Translations under genes and position numbers: made by a program | Notes under the pieces: model-generated | The model's database searches: none | Told to the model about the DNA's origin: nothing | The model's input: only the letters and a program-made list of their open reading frames with translations | Source: Deuterostichococcus epilithicus | Taxonomy: Eukaryota > Chlorophyta > Trebouxiophyceae > Prasiolales > Stichococcaceae | NCBI GenBank assembly: GCA_033439295.1 | Contig: JAVTLE010000023.1 | Location: 434,001 to 498,000 of the forward strand | DNA: 64,000 nucleotides | Direction: 5' to 3' | In this document: piece after piece, positions 36,701 to 49,336 of the stretch | Layout: every line of letters starts with the position of its first letter | Position numbering within the stretch: position 1 is the stretch's first letter

Positions 36701-39700
36701 AGCACAGCAGGGGTTAGTGCGCCGCAGGACACTTTCGCCGGCAGCTCGGCCAGCGGCTCTGCCGATCAGGCGGCCGTACGTGTGGCGTCTGGCAGATGCG
36801 CCTACGAGTATGCCTGCTCTGTCAAAGCAGGATTGACTGCTCCAGTAGCACGCCCGTGCTGCGGCAGTAGGGGCGGCACAGCAGCAGCAGGAAGCACAAG
36901 AGGGCGAGGGCCGGCGCATGAATAGCAGCGCCGTGTGGATCTCGGGATGTGATGCGGAACAACGTGCTTGCAACGATCGTGCTTTGCAGGCCGTAGTGAT
37001 GGGCTCAGGCCAGTACAGGTTCGCACCAGCTTCTTCACGGCCACCTCCTGGACCCCGCGTCGCATGCCCTTGTATACCTTGCAGCAAATATCCAGGACGA
37101 ACGTCTCTGAAGTGTTCTTAGCACGGCGTGCGCAGTCCTTGGCTGCTGTACACGAGCAGCGACAAGGCAGCGCATTTGCATCTGCTTGATTTGTAAGGTC
37201 GCACGTGCCTGCAATTGCTACCTGCAGGGCTCGCGGCAGCGGCAGCTGCTGTGTTGCGCCAGACCCCCAAACCAGGCGAGTCCGACCGAGCTGATCAAAG
37301 CTTCGAGGAGAAAAGAGTGTGCGCACCTGCCCAAACGAGCCGCTGCCCAGCAGCCAGTCCGACCCATCTTCCCGCTTGCAGATGGCGATCTCTGCTGGGC
37401 TGATGGTATAAAATTGAGCGGGCAGTGGCGCCCGCAGGCCCTTGCCCCACACGGCATAGCCTGCGGCACGTTGGACCCTGTCCATCAGCAGCAGGCTTTC
37501 TCCGGCAGCAGTGCCACACGTGCAAGTCGTGCTGCGGCAGGTTCCTTGTGTGGCACCGGCAGCGCAGCAGGGCCAGTAGGGCTGCGTGTGGCGGGGACTG
37601 CCGCCTGATCATAGCCGGCAAGGTTGCCGCTTTGAGGCCGACAAGGTTGCCGGACGGGTCGGGCCGGTGTGCAGGCGGCTAGCCAGCGGGGTAGGGCTGA
37701 GACAGTGCAAGAGCGTGTGCACTTGGCTGCTCTGCCTCCAAGGGCATGTGGCAGCATGAAGAGTGCCACATGAATGTTCTGACAGGGAAATGCTCTGCGG
37801 AAGGCGTTTCGGCTCGATCCCATTATGTCATATAATGAACAAACGTCCCTTGAGCAGCAGCACCAACCAGCCAGCAGCACCAACATAGGAGCAGTCGAAG
37901 GGGCGCACTTGAGGCCGAGTCCAGGGCACTGTTGGGGGGCAATGTTTTGCTGGCCCGGACATGAAACACACTCCAAGCAGCCTGCTTGGCCGAGGGAGTT
38001 GCGGCCTTGCCGCTGTGTCGTCGAGTGCCGACGTACAGGCCTCCGACTGCGAAGAGAGGTCTGACTTTAGCATTGAGATCAAGGGCGTGTGCAGGACGAC
38101 CTACCGCTTACTCCTCGGCGTACTTGCTAATGAGAGGGTCGTATACAACTGGGCAAAGGGTCGTCATGATGCAACAGCGGCAGCAGCAGCAGCGGCAGCG
38201 GCAGCCAGCGGACCTATAAAGGCTGCAATCGACAGGAACCCAGCCGCCGCGATGCCAACGATAGCGCCCACACCTAAATCGCTCGAGTCACTGTATTCAA
38301 GCAAATACACTGTCACTGCACCTCCGCATACTGTGCACAGCATTGACATTTGTTCAGGCAGCCAAGTGCCATGATGTGTGTGGTTTGCAATGATGCACGA
38401 GCAGCCTGTGGGGACACGTGAATGCAGACCACAATTGCATCAGGCAAGCAGCGGCGCTGAGTCAACATTGGAGAAGATGCAACGACAACTGGCAGAGCGC
38501 ATGAATGGGCGCATGTCTGGCAGGGGCACGCTCAAGACAGACTGACTTGCCGAGGTGGTTCTAGGGTGTTAGGTTAGGTGTCATACCTGCCATCTGGCTG
38601 CACCGGCTCTGGGTACACTATGACCGAGAACTTCTCAGCGCCGTCCTTCCCAACCTTGCGGCACAGGAGACACAGACCAACGTCAAGCACAGGGGATGCA
38701 GCACGGCATCAAGGCCAGGCGCCATCGGTGGCAGAATGCAGAGCCGGGGCAAAGCTCTGGATATGCAACAAGACGCCAGCAAGTGAGCCTCCCAGGATGA
38801 GCCTCCCAGGATGAGCCTCCCAGGAAGCACGTGAACAACGGGTCGGCGAACAAGTTGAGAGAGCATGGAACGGGCATTGCACCAGGACGGAGGACACTGT
38901 AGTGTTGACCCACTCCAGGGTAACCGGAAGGCCTTGAGCCTCCAACATCTGCTTGTAGCGTCCATCGCCAAGCAGGTTGCCGAAGATCTGCAGGGTGCCG
39001 GAGTTTCTTGAAGACTTTGGGTCGGCCGGCAAGAAAGTACCGCAGGCGGCAGGCCGGCTACTGAGGTTTACGGACGGCCGGCATGGGCTGCAGCTGCAGA
39101 CAGGGCGAAATTCCCAGTCTGCCGCAAGCAGTACATCATGCATGCGATGGCCCCAAAATTGTGCACGCGTCATGGCAGGCACAGTGTGCAAGACCGCAGG
39201 TGGCAGAATACTGCTGTCGGGCTGCCACCAGCCTGACTAGCGTGTCGTGTGCTCCCGGCCTTCCACGGATCAGCGTGGACTGAGCGGCCAGGCTGCAATG
39301 TGCCATGACGCACGTCTACTGGGCTTCGAGTCCCACAAGAAAGCTCGCAGAATGGAAGACAGTTGCGAAAGGTGGATGATGCTAAACTCACCTCCTGTGG
39401 CAGCGGTCCCGCCGGCACGAGGACCATATCTACCCCGATGTAGAAACTCTCGAGCTGTGCATTGCCCGCCAACAATCTCCTGCGGTACAGCCACATGACG
39501 ACGGATCGCACTCGACTGTCGGCTGAGCCATGGTACCAACGCTGAGCACTGCGGCTGTTTCGGGGGTTCGAAGAGCTGCGGAATGAGGCATCCATAGCGA
39601 GCGGGACGTAGAGACGCATGAGCACATGCAAGGGCACGGTGAGACGCACAAACCTGCTCATCGTGCTGGTGGTGCGGTTGTGGTGCATGACGCCTGCCGT

Positions 39701-42700
39701 CGTGATGTTGATGCAGCCCACGGGCGACGACGTGTTGGTCAGCTCATGCAGGACGCTCAGCAGCAGCGTCTGACGCTCGACCACGAAGGGCTGTACCGCC
39801 AAGGCATCGTGCGTCGCCAGCTGCACTCGCCAAAGACTGTCCCATTCTCAGCAACATCGTGCGGGCAATCCTGCATCTCCTGGACCTTTCATCAACAGGT
39901 TGCAGCTGAGGCTCGCGCCACCTGAAGGGAGGCAATTGTTGCATCGGCGACTGCAAGGCTGCTGTCCTGGCAACAGTAGCGCCAGTTTTACTGTGGGGAC
40001 CGGCGCTGCTGTTGCCTGAACAGCTGGGAACCGGCGCTACCCTCAGGGCCCATTCCGAGAAGGAAGGCGGCACGGCAGCCATGCGCACAATAGTATAGCG
40101 AGCGGGACAAGCCTGTGGCGGCGTGGGCCACGCTGCTCAGTACGGAAAGGGGGCTGGGCACGACTGGGACTGCAGAACAGCACCTTGAGCACGGACTCGA
40201 ACAGGGCACTGGGCGCGATCTTATCGGATCCGCGGAAGCCTGGGGGAAAGACTACGCCTAGGAGCATGAGCCCCGCAGCCAGCGCTCTCTGCGGTCAGTA
40301 AACCAGATCCTCGGTAAGCTTTCACGGGTTCCAGGGTGGCCGCCTGCTTCTCTGAAAGATGTGGAGGGAAAGGCAAGTGGAGTTTTGCTGCGGTGGTTGC
40401 TCTGGTACTGGCTATGCTTTGCCTCGAGGGCCCGTGTGCGCCCCAGTACGAAGCAGCTGAACCCCATCAGGACGCGCCCAGCAGCACAGCTGGGCGGAGG
40501 CGCCAAGGCTGCAGCATGCGATGTGGCCCATCAACAGAGGCTGCGACACGGTGTGTCGCGCGGTTCAGGATTTGCTGGTCAGCGCTCGTCCCAAGGCTCG
40601 ATCGGCAGCTGCGCTGCGCTGCTGCAGCTTTGCCGCCAGATGCAGAGGGCCGCTCGGCTTGCTGATGTGGCGTCCCTGCCTGTGTTGGGATGCTGCGGCC
40701 CAGACGGGTCAGGAGCACCTGTCTGAGCTGCGTCTGGATGTAGGACGTCGCCAGCTGCACGATGTCGGCCGTCAGGGGCGCCCGTAACTGCACGCCCTTA
40801 TTGAGGGACACGCTGAAGAACACGTCGAAGGCGCTGTAGTCCTGTGCCTGCGCCCGAGAGCAGGGTTTCAGGCCCCAGGATGAAGACCTCCGAACCATGA
40901 AGGGTCAGCAGTTTTCGAGATGGAATGTTAACGACAGCCTGGCACGGCAATGTGTGCTGCGACAGCACACATCACAAGCACTGAGCCTAGTCAGGATCCA
41001 CTCGACTCCAGTCGCCGATGAGTGCAGCAGGCGACTGACGAGATGGTCAGCTGGATGGCGAGATGACATGAACAGTGGGCATGCCGGTGTGGGCGATATG
41101 AATCCGCAAGCCGTCATACTTGCAGGCGGTTTTCAAACTTTCTCAGAAGCGGCCAGTGCACTCGGGTCCAGTGTCAGACGCGGTCTGCGGCCTGCCAGGA
41201 ACACAAGCTGAAGCCTCCACAGCAGCTGAACTGCTCCATGAGCAGCACATGACATGCAACGCTGACCCAAATTTCACATTGCTGAGCGTCTGGAGCAGCA
41301 GGATGTTTTATTGTATAAATATAAATGAAACCATGCGGACCTGGTCCCAGTTGGGCACGCCGCCGGGGGTGAATTGCTTGACCACGTAGCGCAGATGGAA
41401 CTTGATCTGGAGCGCAGTGAAGGCCTGCCGCGCCGCCTGCAGGCACCACAGCAACAGTCTGAGGGACGATGCACCAGGTTGCTTCCGTGTCGCCACAAAA
41501 TGAAAGGCAGCAGGTGCAACAGCTTGTGTGCCTGAAAGATGCCTCCAGTGCAACGACATCCTGCGCATAATGGCACGCGGGCTGTCGCGCATACAGCATT
41601 CCCCTGTCACCGACACAGGCGCCTCGGCAGCGCATACTCGCTGGTTGAGCGAGCAGCAGCGTACGAGGCTCGTACGGGTGTCTGCTGTCATCAGTGCGAG
41701 CGCCGTCCAGTGCAGAAGCCGCATCCAGGGCTCTGCGATAGCAAGGCAGATGCACGCAAGCCAAGACACGTACCATGAGGATGACCTGGATGGCCTCCTT
41801 GCAATGCGCCAGCGTCTTTGGACCCCAGACCCGCTCCGTGCCGTGCTACGCAGGAGGCAAGAGTCGGCATTACATTGTTTGCATGATGCATAGGGAGCAA
41901 CGCAAGGCAGGTGCCGGGGCATTGCGGCGCGGGCGGCGCCCCTGCCGCACGCCAGCAGCATGCCGCACGCAAGGACGGCACTATGCAAAACCTGCAGCAG
42001 GTTCTTGGAGATGGGGCACATGACTGCATGCTATATGCCATGGGACTTATGCTGCACTTGCGCTCGATCCCAGGCCCGTGCCCCTCCCTTGGCAGCAAGT
42101 TGCAGAGGCACACGGGTCGCTGTGCCTCCGCCACCCCACAACTTGCTGCCAAGCCGGGCAGTCCACTTACATGGCAGAGGTGGGTTTGGGCGGCGACCAC
42201 CAGGAGGCGGTCAGGCGGTCAGGCGGTGGACTCACAAGGATGGTGGTGTCGCCATTCTCGTCGATTGCCGGCGGCGTCTTTAACCACTGCAGCGCGGCGG
42301 TGACGTTGTCGAAAACGATGTGGTCGAAGTCTTGCTGCGTGGCGGTGTCCACCTCCAAGGGCGGCAGCGCGGTCAACGCAGAGGGCGGCGTGCGTGTTGC
42401 TGCAGCCGCGGGCGGCAGCACGCGCAACGCGGCATCTGCGCCGGCGGTCACTGTGCTGCCGCCGCTTTCGCTGCCGCCACCGCCGAGCACGCCGGGCTGG
42501 GCTGCCGGCATCGGCATCGGCATCGGCATCGGCATCGGCATCGGCATCGGCGTGCCGCCGGACGCGCTCGTCATTACTGCCGGCATCGGCATGCTCCGGG
42601 CCGCTGCTGCCGCAGGCTGTGCAACCGCAGGCGCCAGCAGCGCTAGCAGGCAGCATGCCGCTAGAGCCGCCGCGAGCGGCGCGGAGACGCCGGGTGCAGC

Positions 42701-42946
42701 GGCCGGCGATTGACCGCCTGTGCTGCGGCGCCGCCGCTGCTGCTGTGGACCCCCGGCAGCTTCGGAGCCGCTGGCGACACATTTGCCGCCGCCGCCTCTG
42801 CCGCCGCTGCTGCACCCTGGGGCTTGACGCAGGCGCCAGCCAGCAGCTGCTGCTCCCACATCGCCCAGCGCATCACGGCACGGGTGCTGATGCGCACGTT
42901 TGCCTGGCATGTATGCCGCAGCGGATGCTGCGAGCTCGCTGCGCAT
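33735..42946 (-). CDS. RLK3: receptor-like TKL kinase with shared novel ectodomain
   Basis: Minus strand, first ATG about 42946; after an N-extension of some 80 residues comes hydrophobic AALAACCLLALLAPAVAQP, then (MP)7. Ectodomain: DNVTAALQWLKTPPAIDENG (about 42320-42240), LQIKFHLRYVV...GVPNW (about 41420-41340), FDVFFSVSLNKGVQLRAPL ending 40719, VVFPPGFRGSDK...SVLK (about 40265-40184), VERQTLLLSVLHELTNTS (about 39790), VVMWLYRRRLLAGN (about 39490), LLGDGRYKQMLEAQGLPV (38988-38885), VGKDGAEKFSVIVYP (about 38660). Transmembrane LGVGAIVGIAAAGFLSIAA at about 38310. Kinase: LLGSGSFGQ, VYKGMRRGVQEVAVKKL (Lys present), REIAILSAVSFDRNIVQ, YYGACLEEEDVAMLVMEF, GGDLRQAF...QVIHR, DMKTSNILLTGEG, DVGLAKI, APELILGVRCTEAIDIYSFG, EICTHEMPIRGQL, VPEEAPPEISKLIDECL, RPRADDLYNRI. 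All catalytic residues are present. Tail exon ends CLYSS. Confidence 0.8.
34263..34310. repeat. 16-bp tandem repeat, three imperfect copies, RLK3 intron
   Basis: Unit like gatggaccaagggttt, three adjacent copies between the last kinase exon and the tail exon of RLK3. Confidence 0.75.
36093..36142. repeat. 20-bp tandem repeat, 2.5 copies, RLK3 intron
   Basis: Unit agaagcagcattcagaaagc, two perfect adjacent copies plus a partial third, beside the exon coding YYGACLEEEDVAML. Confidence 0.9.
38785..38823. repeat. 14-bp minisatellite, about three copies, RLK3 intron
   Basis: Unit gagcctcccaggat in head-to-tail copies, in the intron between two membrane-proximal ectodomain exons of RLK3. Confidence 0.9.
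42507..42548. repeat. (GGCATC)7 hexanucleotide, coding (Met-Pro)7 in RLK3
   Basis: Seven perfect units. On the coding strand the frame is ATG CCG, giving alternating Met and Pro just after the predicted signal segment of RLK3. Length polymorphism is likely and would not shift the frame. Confidence 0.95.
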
Positions 42947-44338
42947 CACATCGCTCTACGCGCCAGGTGTGCCGGCGGTGCGTCCAGACGGACGATAGCT
43001 GCGCAGCAGCGCAGGCAGTCCAGCTGTGCACGCTCGCTACCCTTCCTCTCACAGCCTGCTGGGCCCGTTCAGAGGTTTGCCTCGGCCGCCCGCGGGTGCC
43101 GGCCTACAGCTGCCGTGTCGTCAACTACACCGCCACCTGCGTCCTTCTGCTGCAGCGCTGCACGCCCGCGGAGCAGATGCACCCCGCGGGCCTCGGCAGG
43201 CCTGCCCGGCAGGTTTGTCCTGTACCCAAACCAGACGCGTATGTCACCCACCGAGTACGGCTGCAGAGGTGTGCGTCTCGCAGAGGAGCAAACTCTTAGC
43301 CCCTCCCGCGGCTATCCCACGCAGTCGGGGCCTCCGCGTGTGGGAGCAGGGCGCGAGACCGCTGAATCGCTGCGCGACTCCAAATTTTTGAGCCTTGGGG
43401 CCCAAAAAAGCTGCGAGGTGACCCGTTCCGTTCTGCGCCAGCTGGCTCAAGAATGTCAGCGGCGTCACCTGACAGGCAAGACGGGTACCCCGCGCACCCA
43501 CTGCCACGCCGTTTCAGAAGCAAAGAGGTGCACATCTTTGATCGGTCTGGCGGGCAGAGCACCTAGTACGGGGCCGCCGGTCTAAAAATATCAGCGCACG
43601 CGGGCTGGCGTCAGCATGGGCACAAGCGTACAGCAGGCGGCCTTGGAGGTTGATTCGCCACCTGAGGGTTGCTCCCACCTTTGAAAGCACCGCCAATCTC
43701 TTCGTGGCTTCTGTAGTGCCGTTGGCGGGGCCGCAGCGGCAGCCGCGAGTATGGAATACCCAAGCGCACAGTTGCAGACGCGATCGCAGCAGCGCAGGGC
43801 CCAGGTCCGTGATGGGACGGACCCGAGGTGTGATCACCAGTCAGGTGGTCTCCGCTGGTACAGTCGCGTGGAAGGTGCCGTCGGAGCGTGCAGGCCGCCG
43901 GGAATAACTGACGTGGTGCAGTGCTCAAAGCCGCAGGCTCCGTCCGCGGGGCAGCAAGTGCACCAGCAGTCCCGTGCGTGATACTCGTGGAACTCCAGCA
44001 GCCCAAAGAAGCATGGTCGATGGGGCAGTTGACGGGTATCGTACTGCGCATCCGGTGATGCTGTTATGAAGTTCTGAGTTCTGAGTCATGATCTCATGAA
44101 AGGTGATCAAGGGTTGATGCAGTGAATGTCCGACCACTACGTGGCACACTGATGCGAGGTGCAGTCGTGCTGGCCGGTTCAGGCGCGTACAGCGTCAAAC
44201 TTTCAGTTTTCAACGGAAGCAAGCAGCCAGTGTTGTCATCGCCATCTCGATACACGCAAGTAGCTTTCTTCAACCTCGCATTTCGCGCACTGCTCATAAC
44301 TTCGCACCGGCTACACGAGCATTCCTGCAGTGACGTCC
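42947..44338. other. Divergent intergenic region, RLK3 and DUF2358-SOUL gene
   Basis: About 1.4 kb between two divergent 5' ends. Long open frames at 42950-43580 on the plus strand are high-GC shadows without family resemblance. No promoter motif could be named. Confidence 0.5.
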
Positions 44339-47300
44339 ATGATGAACACGCAGTGGCATTCGTCGGCCGCCAGTGCAGGCAGCACAGCATCCATGCCAGC
44401 TCCCAGCGTCCATGCCGCCATCCATGGCGCGGGCAAGGCTCCCAGCTGGAACCTGCAGCAGCAGCGGCGTGGCGGCAGGGCACGGCGGTGCACCGTGCCC
44501 GCGGTCGCTTCGGGGCAGAGCCTGGAGGCGAGCTTCGGCACCGGCGGCGGCGGCGGGCGCGCCGGCGCTGCGCAACTGCGCGAGGAGCCGGTCGAAGCCG
44601 GCCAGGCGCCGCTTGATGCCGCCATCTCCCCGGACGCCGGCGGCGAGGTGCTGCGGGAGACCACGGAGTACCTGGAGGGCGAACTGCGCCGCATCTTCAG
44701 CACCGGGGTGGGCGTATGCTCGTGATGGCAGGCGTCCGAACATCGATGGCACCGCTGCGAGGCCATCACTTGTCGTCTGAGCAGCGATGGCATTGCTGCT
44801 AGGCCATCACGCCTTGTCAATCCTGACGGCACGCACATGTCGAGGGGCTTGCACTTGGCGCGCTAGCCACAGCAGCGTGCATTTGCGGCCTGCGAAGGGA
44901 TGTCGCTTGTAGGGTGTTGTAGGGGGTAGGGAGTTGCCGCCTGGTGTGCGGTGCTGGTCCCTCCATCTCAGTGCCGCGGCAGTGGCACAGGCTGTGCTCT
45001 GCCCTGGGCGCCTCGCAGGAGCCTTGAACCTTCTGCCAGTATCCAGGGTGCAGGGTACGCCCCCAGCCGAGGCGCGTGGCCCATGTCTGGTGAGACACAT
45101 GCCTCCCAGCGGCAGCAAGCCACCAACTTGACAGACATGCCGCACGCACGCAAACACGTGCAGGCGGTGACGCGGCAGCGGTATGCTGAGGACGTCTCGT
45201 TCCAGGACCCAGTTGCGAGGCTGCGGGGCCGCGACGCCTACGTCGCCAACATCCAGCTGCTCAACAGCCTGTTTGACGTGGACTTCACGACGCACAACAT
45301 TGAGGCACAGGAGCCGGACTCCATTCACACCAGGTGGGCATTGTGGTGGCAGGCGGCGTTCCGGGCGGGCAGCCACAGTCGAGGCAGCGGCAGTCAAAGC
45401 CCTGATTTGCTGATCACAGCTGCTGCCAGCGGTCTGCATGAGAGGCCCTCCGGTGGAGGCGGTGTGTGCCTCCCAGTAGAGTGTCTTAAACCTTTAGGTC
45501 GACGCAGCGTCAGGTGCTTCAGTCACCGTTCCTGGCACACCTTTGGTAATCGAAGCGCGCACAGCATTCCAAGCAGCACAGGGCCATCCTGCCTGCGCGC
45601 TGGCCGTCATGTTACCCTGCCGCGCCGTAGGTGGACGATGGTGCTGAAGCCCAAGTTCGTGCCGTGGCGCCCCTCGCTGGTGCTCACCGGGGCATCGGTG
45701 TACACAGTCAACACCGCGACAGGGCAGATCACGGATCACGTGGACACCTGGGACGCCCTGTCGGACAACAGCTACCTCTCGGTGAGGGCCTGCTTCTGAA
45801 CGCTGCATCAGGAATGGTTCAGTTGCGGGCGGCAAGCTGCCTGCCTCATGTCGGTGGCGAACGCCGCCGCTGGGCCGCGCTTGCCTCGGCCATGGTGATA
45901 CCGGGTCCCTGGCTTGTTGCATTGATGTGTCCTCCTGCAGCGCATCTGCCACAGGAAGGTGTCTGACCGTTCGCCCGCAGCTGGAGCGTTCCTGATGTGC
46001 GGCCCGCCCGCCACGAGTTTACGCTCTGCTGTCTGTATGTTGAGCATGTTGAACACATTGATCCTGCTGTGACTCTCTCGCCATGATGTTCGACCTGTAG
46101 TTGGAGGGGCTGGCGTTGGTGCTGCGATCGCTGACGAGTGTGCAGCTGACGCCCAGCCTGGAGACGCCGCGCTACATGGTGTTGCGCCGCACCGGCGAAT
46201 ACGAGGTGTGTGCCCTCTCTTCCATTGCATCATCTGAAATGCTGCCGCAGCATGGCGGCCTGCATATGCGAGCCATGCATCGTCGACTGAGCTGGCCGAT
46301 GGCGCGGAGTCACTGCCGTCGAAGTGCTGCACCATGAAGCATCCAGGCTATGATTGGGCACACCGATTAGCTGGCGCGTGCGAGTGCTGACGCTGCGCAA
46401 TCACGGAGCTCGTGGCGGGCGTTGCCACCCGGCAGCTGATCAGCTGCCATGTGAACTGGTCTTTCACTCCCTGCTCTGCGAATTAACCTGCTCCGCAAGT
46501 GCAAACTGTGTCATTTCCAGTATTTTGGAACAGTTTTGGACCTGTGCAGATCCGGCGGTGTGAGCCATACGTGGTGGTGAAGGTAAAGCTGGCGGCAGAT
46601 TGGTTATCTTTGCTCCCCCTTTGGTGCAGATCCGGGTGGATGAGCCGTACACGGGAGCGGAGGGTGGCGTGCCGGCGGGGTTTGGCTCTGCGTGGGTGAC
46701 GGCTTCGACAACCTGGCGGTCTGATTGACAGCTGTTCCCTGTGCAGGCTCGGCACTATGGACCGCGTGGCGGCAGCTTCACTGCTCATTTGATGATTCGG
46801 GGGGCTTCACACAACTGATCACCCTTGTGTGCAGGTCCGATGGTATGAGCCATATGTCGTGGCGGAGGTAGATATGCCGGCGGGGTCTGGTCCGGCTGGC
46901 GGCGACGGCTTCAACGACCTGGCAGGCTACATTTTTGGCGGCAACAACAGGTGCGATGGGTGCAGCAACGTGAAACTGCTGCAAACACCCTGTGGGGTCA
47001 GGGCTGGCGGATGTGCCTGCAGTAAGGTGAGTCGTGGCAGTCTGGCATGCCACCATCTTCGGCGGCGGCAGCAGGTAAGCAACTGAGGGCGTCAAAAGGC
47101 TGCGCAAGCTGCGCGCTGCACAGTGCATGGTTCGCGGTGAGGTGTCAGGCGACGGCACAGCTGTGTGTTCGGGTTCATGCAAGATGCGGCCGAGCGGCGC
47201 AGACGATGGCTGCTGGCTGCTGTCGGTTCACCACAGGTTGTGCAGCAGGTCTCCAGATTGTGTTTGCTGGCGTGTGTGGTGACGCTTCAGGACGCCACGG

Positions 47301-48592
47301 CAGCTGCGCTTTTGGGGGTTTTCGCACTGGTGGCGCAGCGCAGCACGACTTACATTACTTACTGCTGCCGCCGCACCGTTCTGCAGGAAGTCGTCAATGG
47401 AGATGACGACCCCTGTGTACAGCAACGCGGGCCAGGGCAGGCCTGGCACTGGCCGCATGCAGTTCGTCATGGAGGGGCGCTATGGCCGTGACACAGACGC
47501 TCTGCCGACGCCCGACAATGCAAGGTACGAGCCTTAATTTGGTTGACACTGAACCATTGATGCGAATCTAGAATGGTGTGTGCCCTTGCGCTCTGTTTTC
47601 TTTGATGTGACAACGGTTGCCGGATGTGTCGCCATGTGCACTGTTTGTTCTGTTCTGAGAGCCGGCACCGGCTCTCCTGAGCGTTCCTGGCATGGCGCTG
47701 ACTGCCGGGGCCTCTGGTGCACGCAGGGTGCAGCGGCGGGTAGAGGAGGCGAAGGTCGTGGCGGCACTGCAATTCCCGGGCATCCCCCTGGACTGGTGAG
47801 GCTGCTGTATTCAAAAAACCCTCCTCCATGCGTGGCTGTGATTGCCTCCTTCTAGATGCGCCCACCAGCATCTGGAATGAAAGTGCAAGATCAGCAGCGT
47901 GCCCTCTGCAACGGAGAAGTGGCAGCTCCTCAGCCCCTTTGGGAGGTGAGGAGAACGACTTGGCTGCCGTACGGCGTTGCCAATCGTCGGTTCGTTTGAA
48001 TATGCACCCGTTCGCGACTAGTTCTACCCTGTGCAAAAAGTGAGATGACGAAGACAGAACGGCGGCAGCGGGGGCGCTGCTGCCCGAAGGAGCCAATCTG
48101 CAGCATCCTTCACTCGCTTCTCCCAAACCTTGACCTTTCGTGCAGGGAGGCAAGGGGCGCAGCTGGACTGCCTGCCAGAAGACTGATCATACTATTTGTT
48201 GTCCGTCCTGTGGCGGGAAAATGACACAGACGGATTCCACCCGGACGTACTAATGCTGTCCCTGTGGTCTAGAAATTTGTGCAGGAATGCGAGGCAGGCA
48301 GAGCGGCGCTGCGGACCGCAACGATGCCGGATAGAGTCTCAGGGCGCATAAAGATCCACCATGGGTTCAGGGTCTAGGGCCGCACCACCTGGCGCACTTA
48401 GTTCGCACTGTAACACCCTATGCATGCAGGGAGGTCCGGGAGGCGGAGCGGCGGCTTCGGGGTGCGCTGCTGCTGGACGGTCTCCAAGCAGAAGACGGCT
48501 ACCATCTGGCGCGCTACAACGACCCCTTCACGCTGCCGCCGCTGCGCCGCAATGAGGTCCTCATCCGCCTGCCGGAGGGCTTTGAACCTTGA
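44339..48592 (+). CDS. DUF2358-SOUL heme-binding protein, probably plastid
   Basis: Eight exons: 44339-44707, 45164-45333, 45631-45781, 46101-46205, 46835-46950, 47387-47524, 47727-47795, 48430-48592 (TGA). Total 1281 coding bases, 426 residues, all phases consistent. The first about 60 residues (Ser/Ala/Arg-rich, few acidic) suit a chloroplast transit peptide. DUF2358 follows: RYAEDVSFQDPVARLRGRDA to LSDNSYLS. Then the SOUL domain: PRYMVLRRTGEYEVRWYEPY, GFNDLAGYIFGGN, MEMTTPVYS, GRMQFVM, and QFPGIPLDWEV. It ends LIRLPEGFEP. In plants, the same architecture is found in SOUL proteins such as Arabidopsis At5g20140 (HBP5), which bind heme or tetrapyrrole. Three decayed copies of exon 5 lie in the preceding intron. 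Confidence 0.93.
46549..46790 (+). pseudogene. Three decayed tandem copies of SOUL exon 5
   Basis: Copies begin after gtgcag acceptors at 46549, 46630 and 46747; the working copy starts at 46835. Copy 1 reads IRRCEPYVVVKV against VRWYEPYVVAEV in the working exon. Copy 2 matches through the region coding MPAGSG and the GDGFNDLAG equivalent, but in a shifted frame ending in a stop. Copy 3 is a shorter, weaker match. Each keeps its own acceptor; none would give a sound SOUL domain if spliced in. Confidence 0.8.
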
Positions 48593-49336
48593 GCGGCGTC
48601 AGCAGCACTGCGGCGGGCAGTGGCTGTGGCGGTGTTGCGGATGTTTGAATTTCGCAAACAAACTCATCGATTGGCAGCGCGGAGGAACTGGCGGTGGGGA
48701 TCATTTTGTCAACTTTTCACGTGTGGCGCCACTGTGCACGCTCGTGTGTCAGAAAAAGCTGTAGTATTTGTTTGGAAGAGTAGACAGCATACGTATATAT
48801 CTTGTACTGCACTGGTTCTTCTGTACAGGCATTCAACCATTGGGTGGACGAACTTTATGGGGTTGTCACCCTGCAAATCTCTGATGTCTAAGTAATAGCA
48901 CAGAAAGGGTTAATGGCTGATAGTTGCAACAACGGGAATGGCACAAAATGGGTTATGGCTCAGATTTGCAGCGATGTTCACACAGTTGCTCAACACCAGA
49001 TCAAGTGCTTTCATTGATGATCGTGTGCATGCCTGGCCGACCCCGCTCGAGTGCATTCCACCCGGCTGCCTTTGCATTTCGTGTGGGGACAGTAGTCTTG
49101 ATACCACGTACTCGCCACTACCCGTCATTAAAACAGCAGCGCTCCGTCCTGTCTTCATGGAGGCTTCAGCTGCTCGCCTTACATGTATAGTTCGTGACAC
49201 CACTCACCAATGTCAACTCTGCTGACGCCGGCGCAAGCCGTTGTGAAGAGTCCAATTGGCATGCCAACCCGGTGTGCACAAAGCCATCTCAGGCCTGGTG
49301 GGGTCTGAGATGGTAGGTGTAGAGCGTCTTGTGGGC
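48593..49336. other. Intergenic, between convergent 3' ends
   Basis: About 740 bases between the SOUL stop and the peptidase stop. No gene recognised; relatively AT-rich, as expected for 3' flanks. Confidence 0.55.

Noticed and set aside
38785-38823. CRISPR-like repeat array
   Set aside because: Head-to-tail 14-bp units without spacers, in a eukaryotic intron.
42394-43585. Overlapping plus-strand ORFs of about 300 codons
   Set aside because: They run antisense to the RLK3 first exon and into high-GC flank; composition is typical of shadow frames and no family match is visible.
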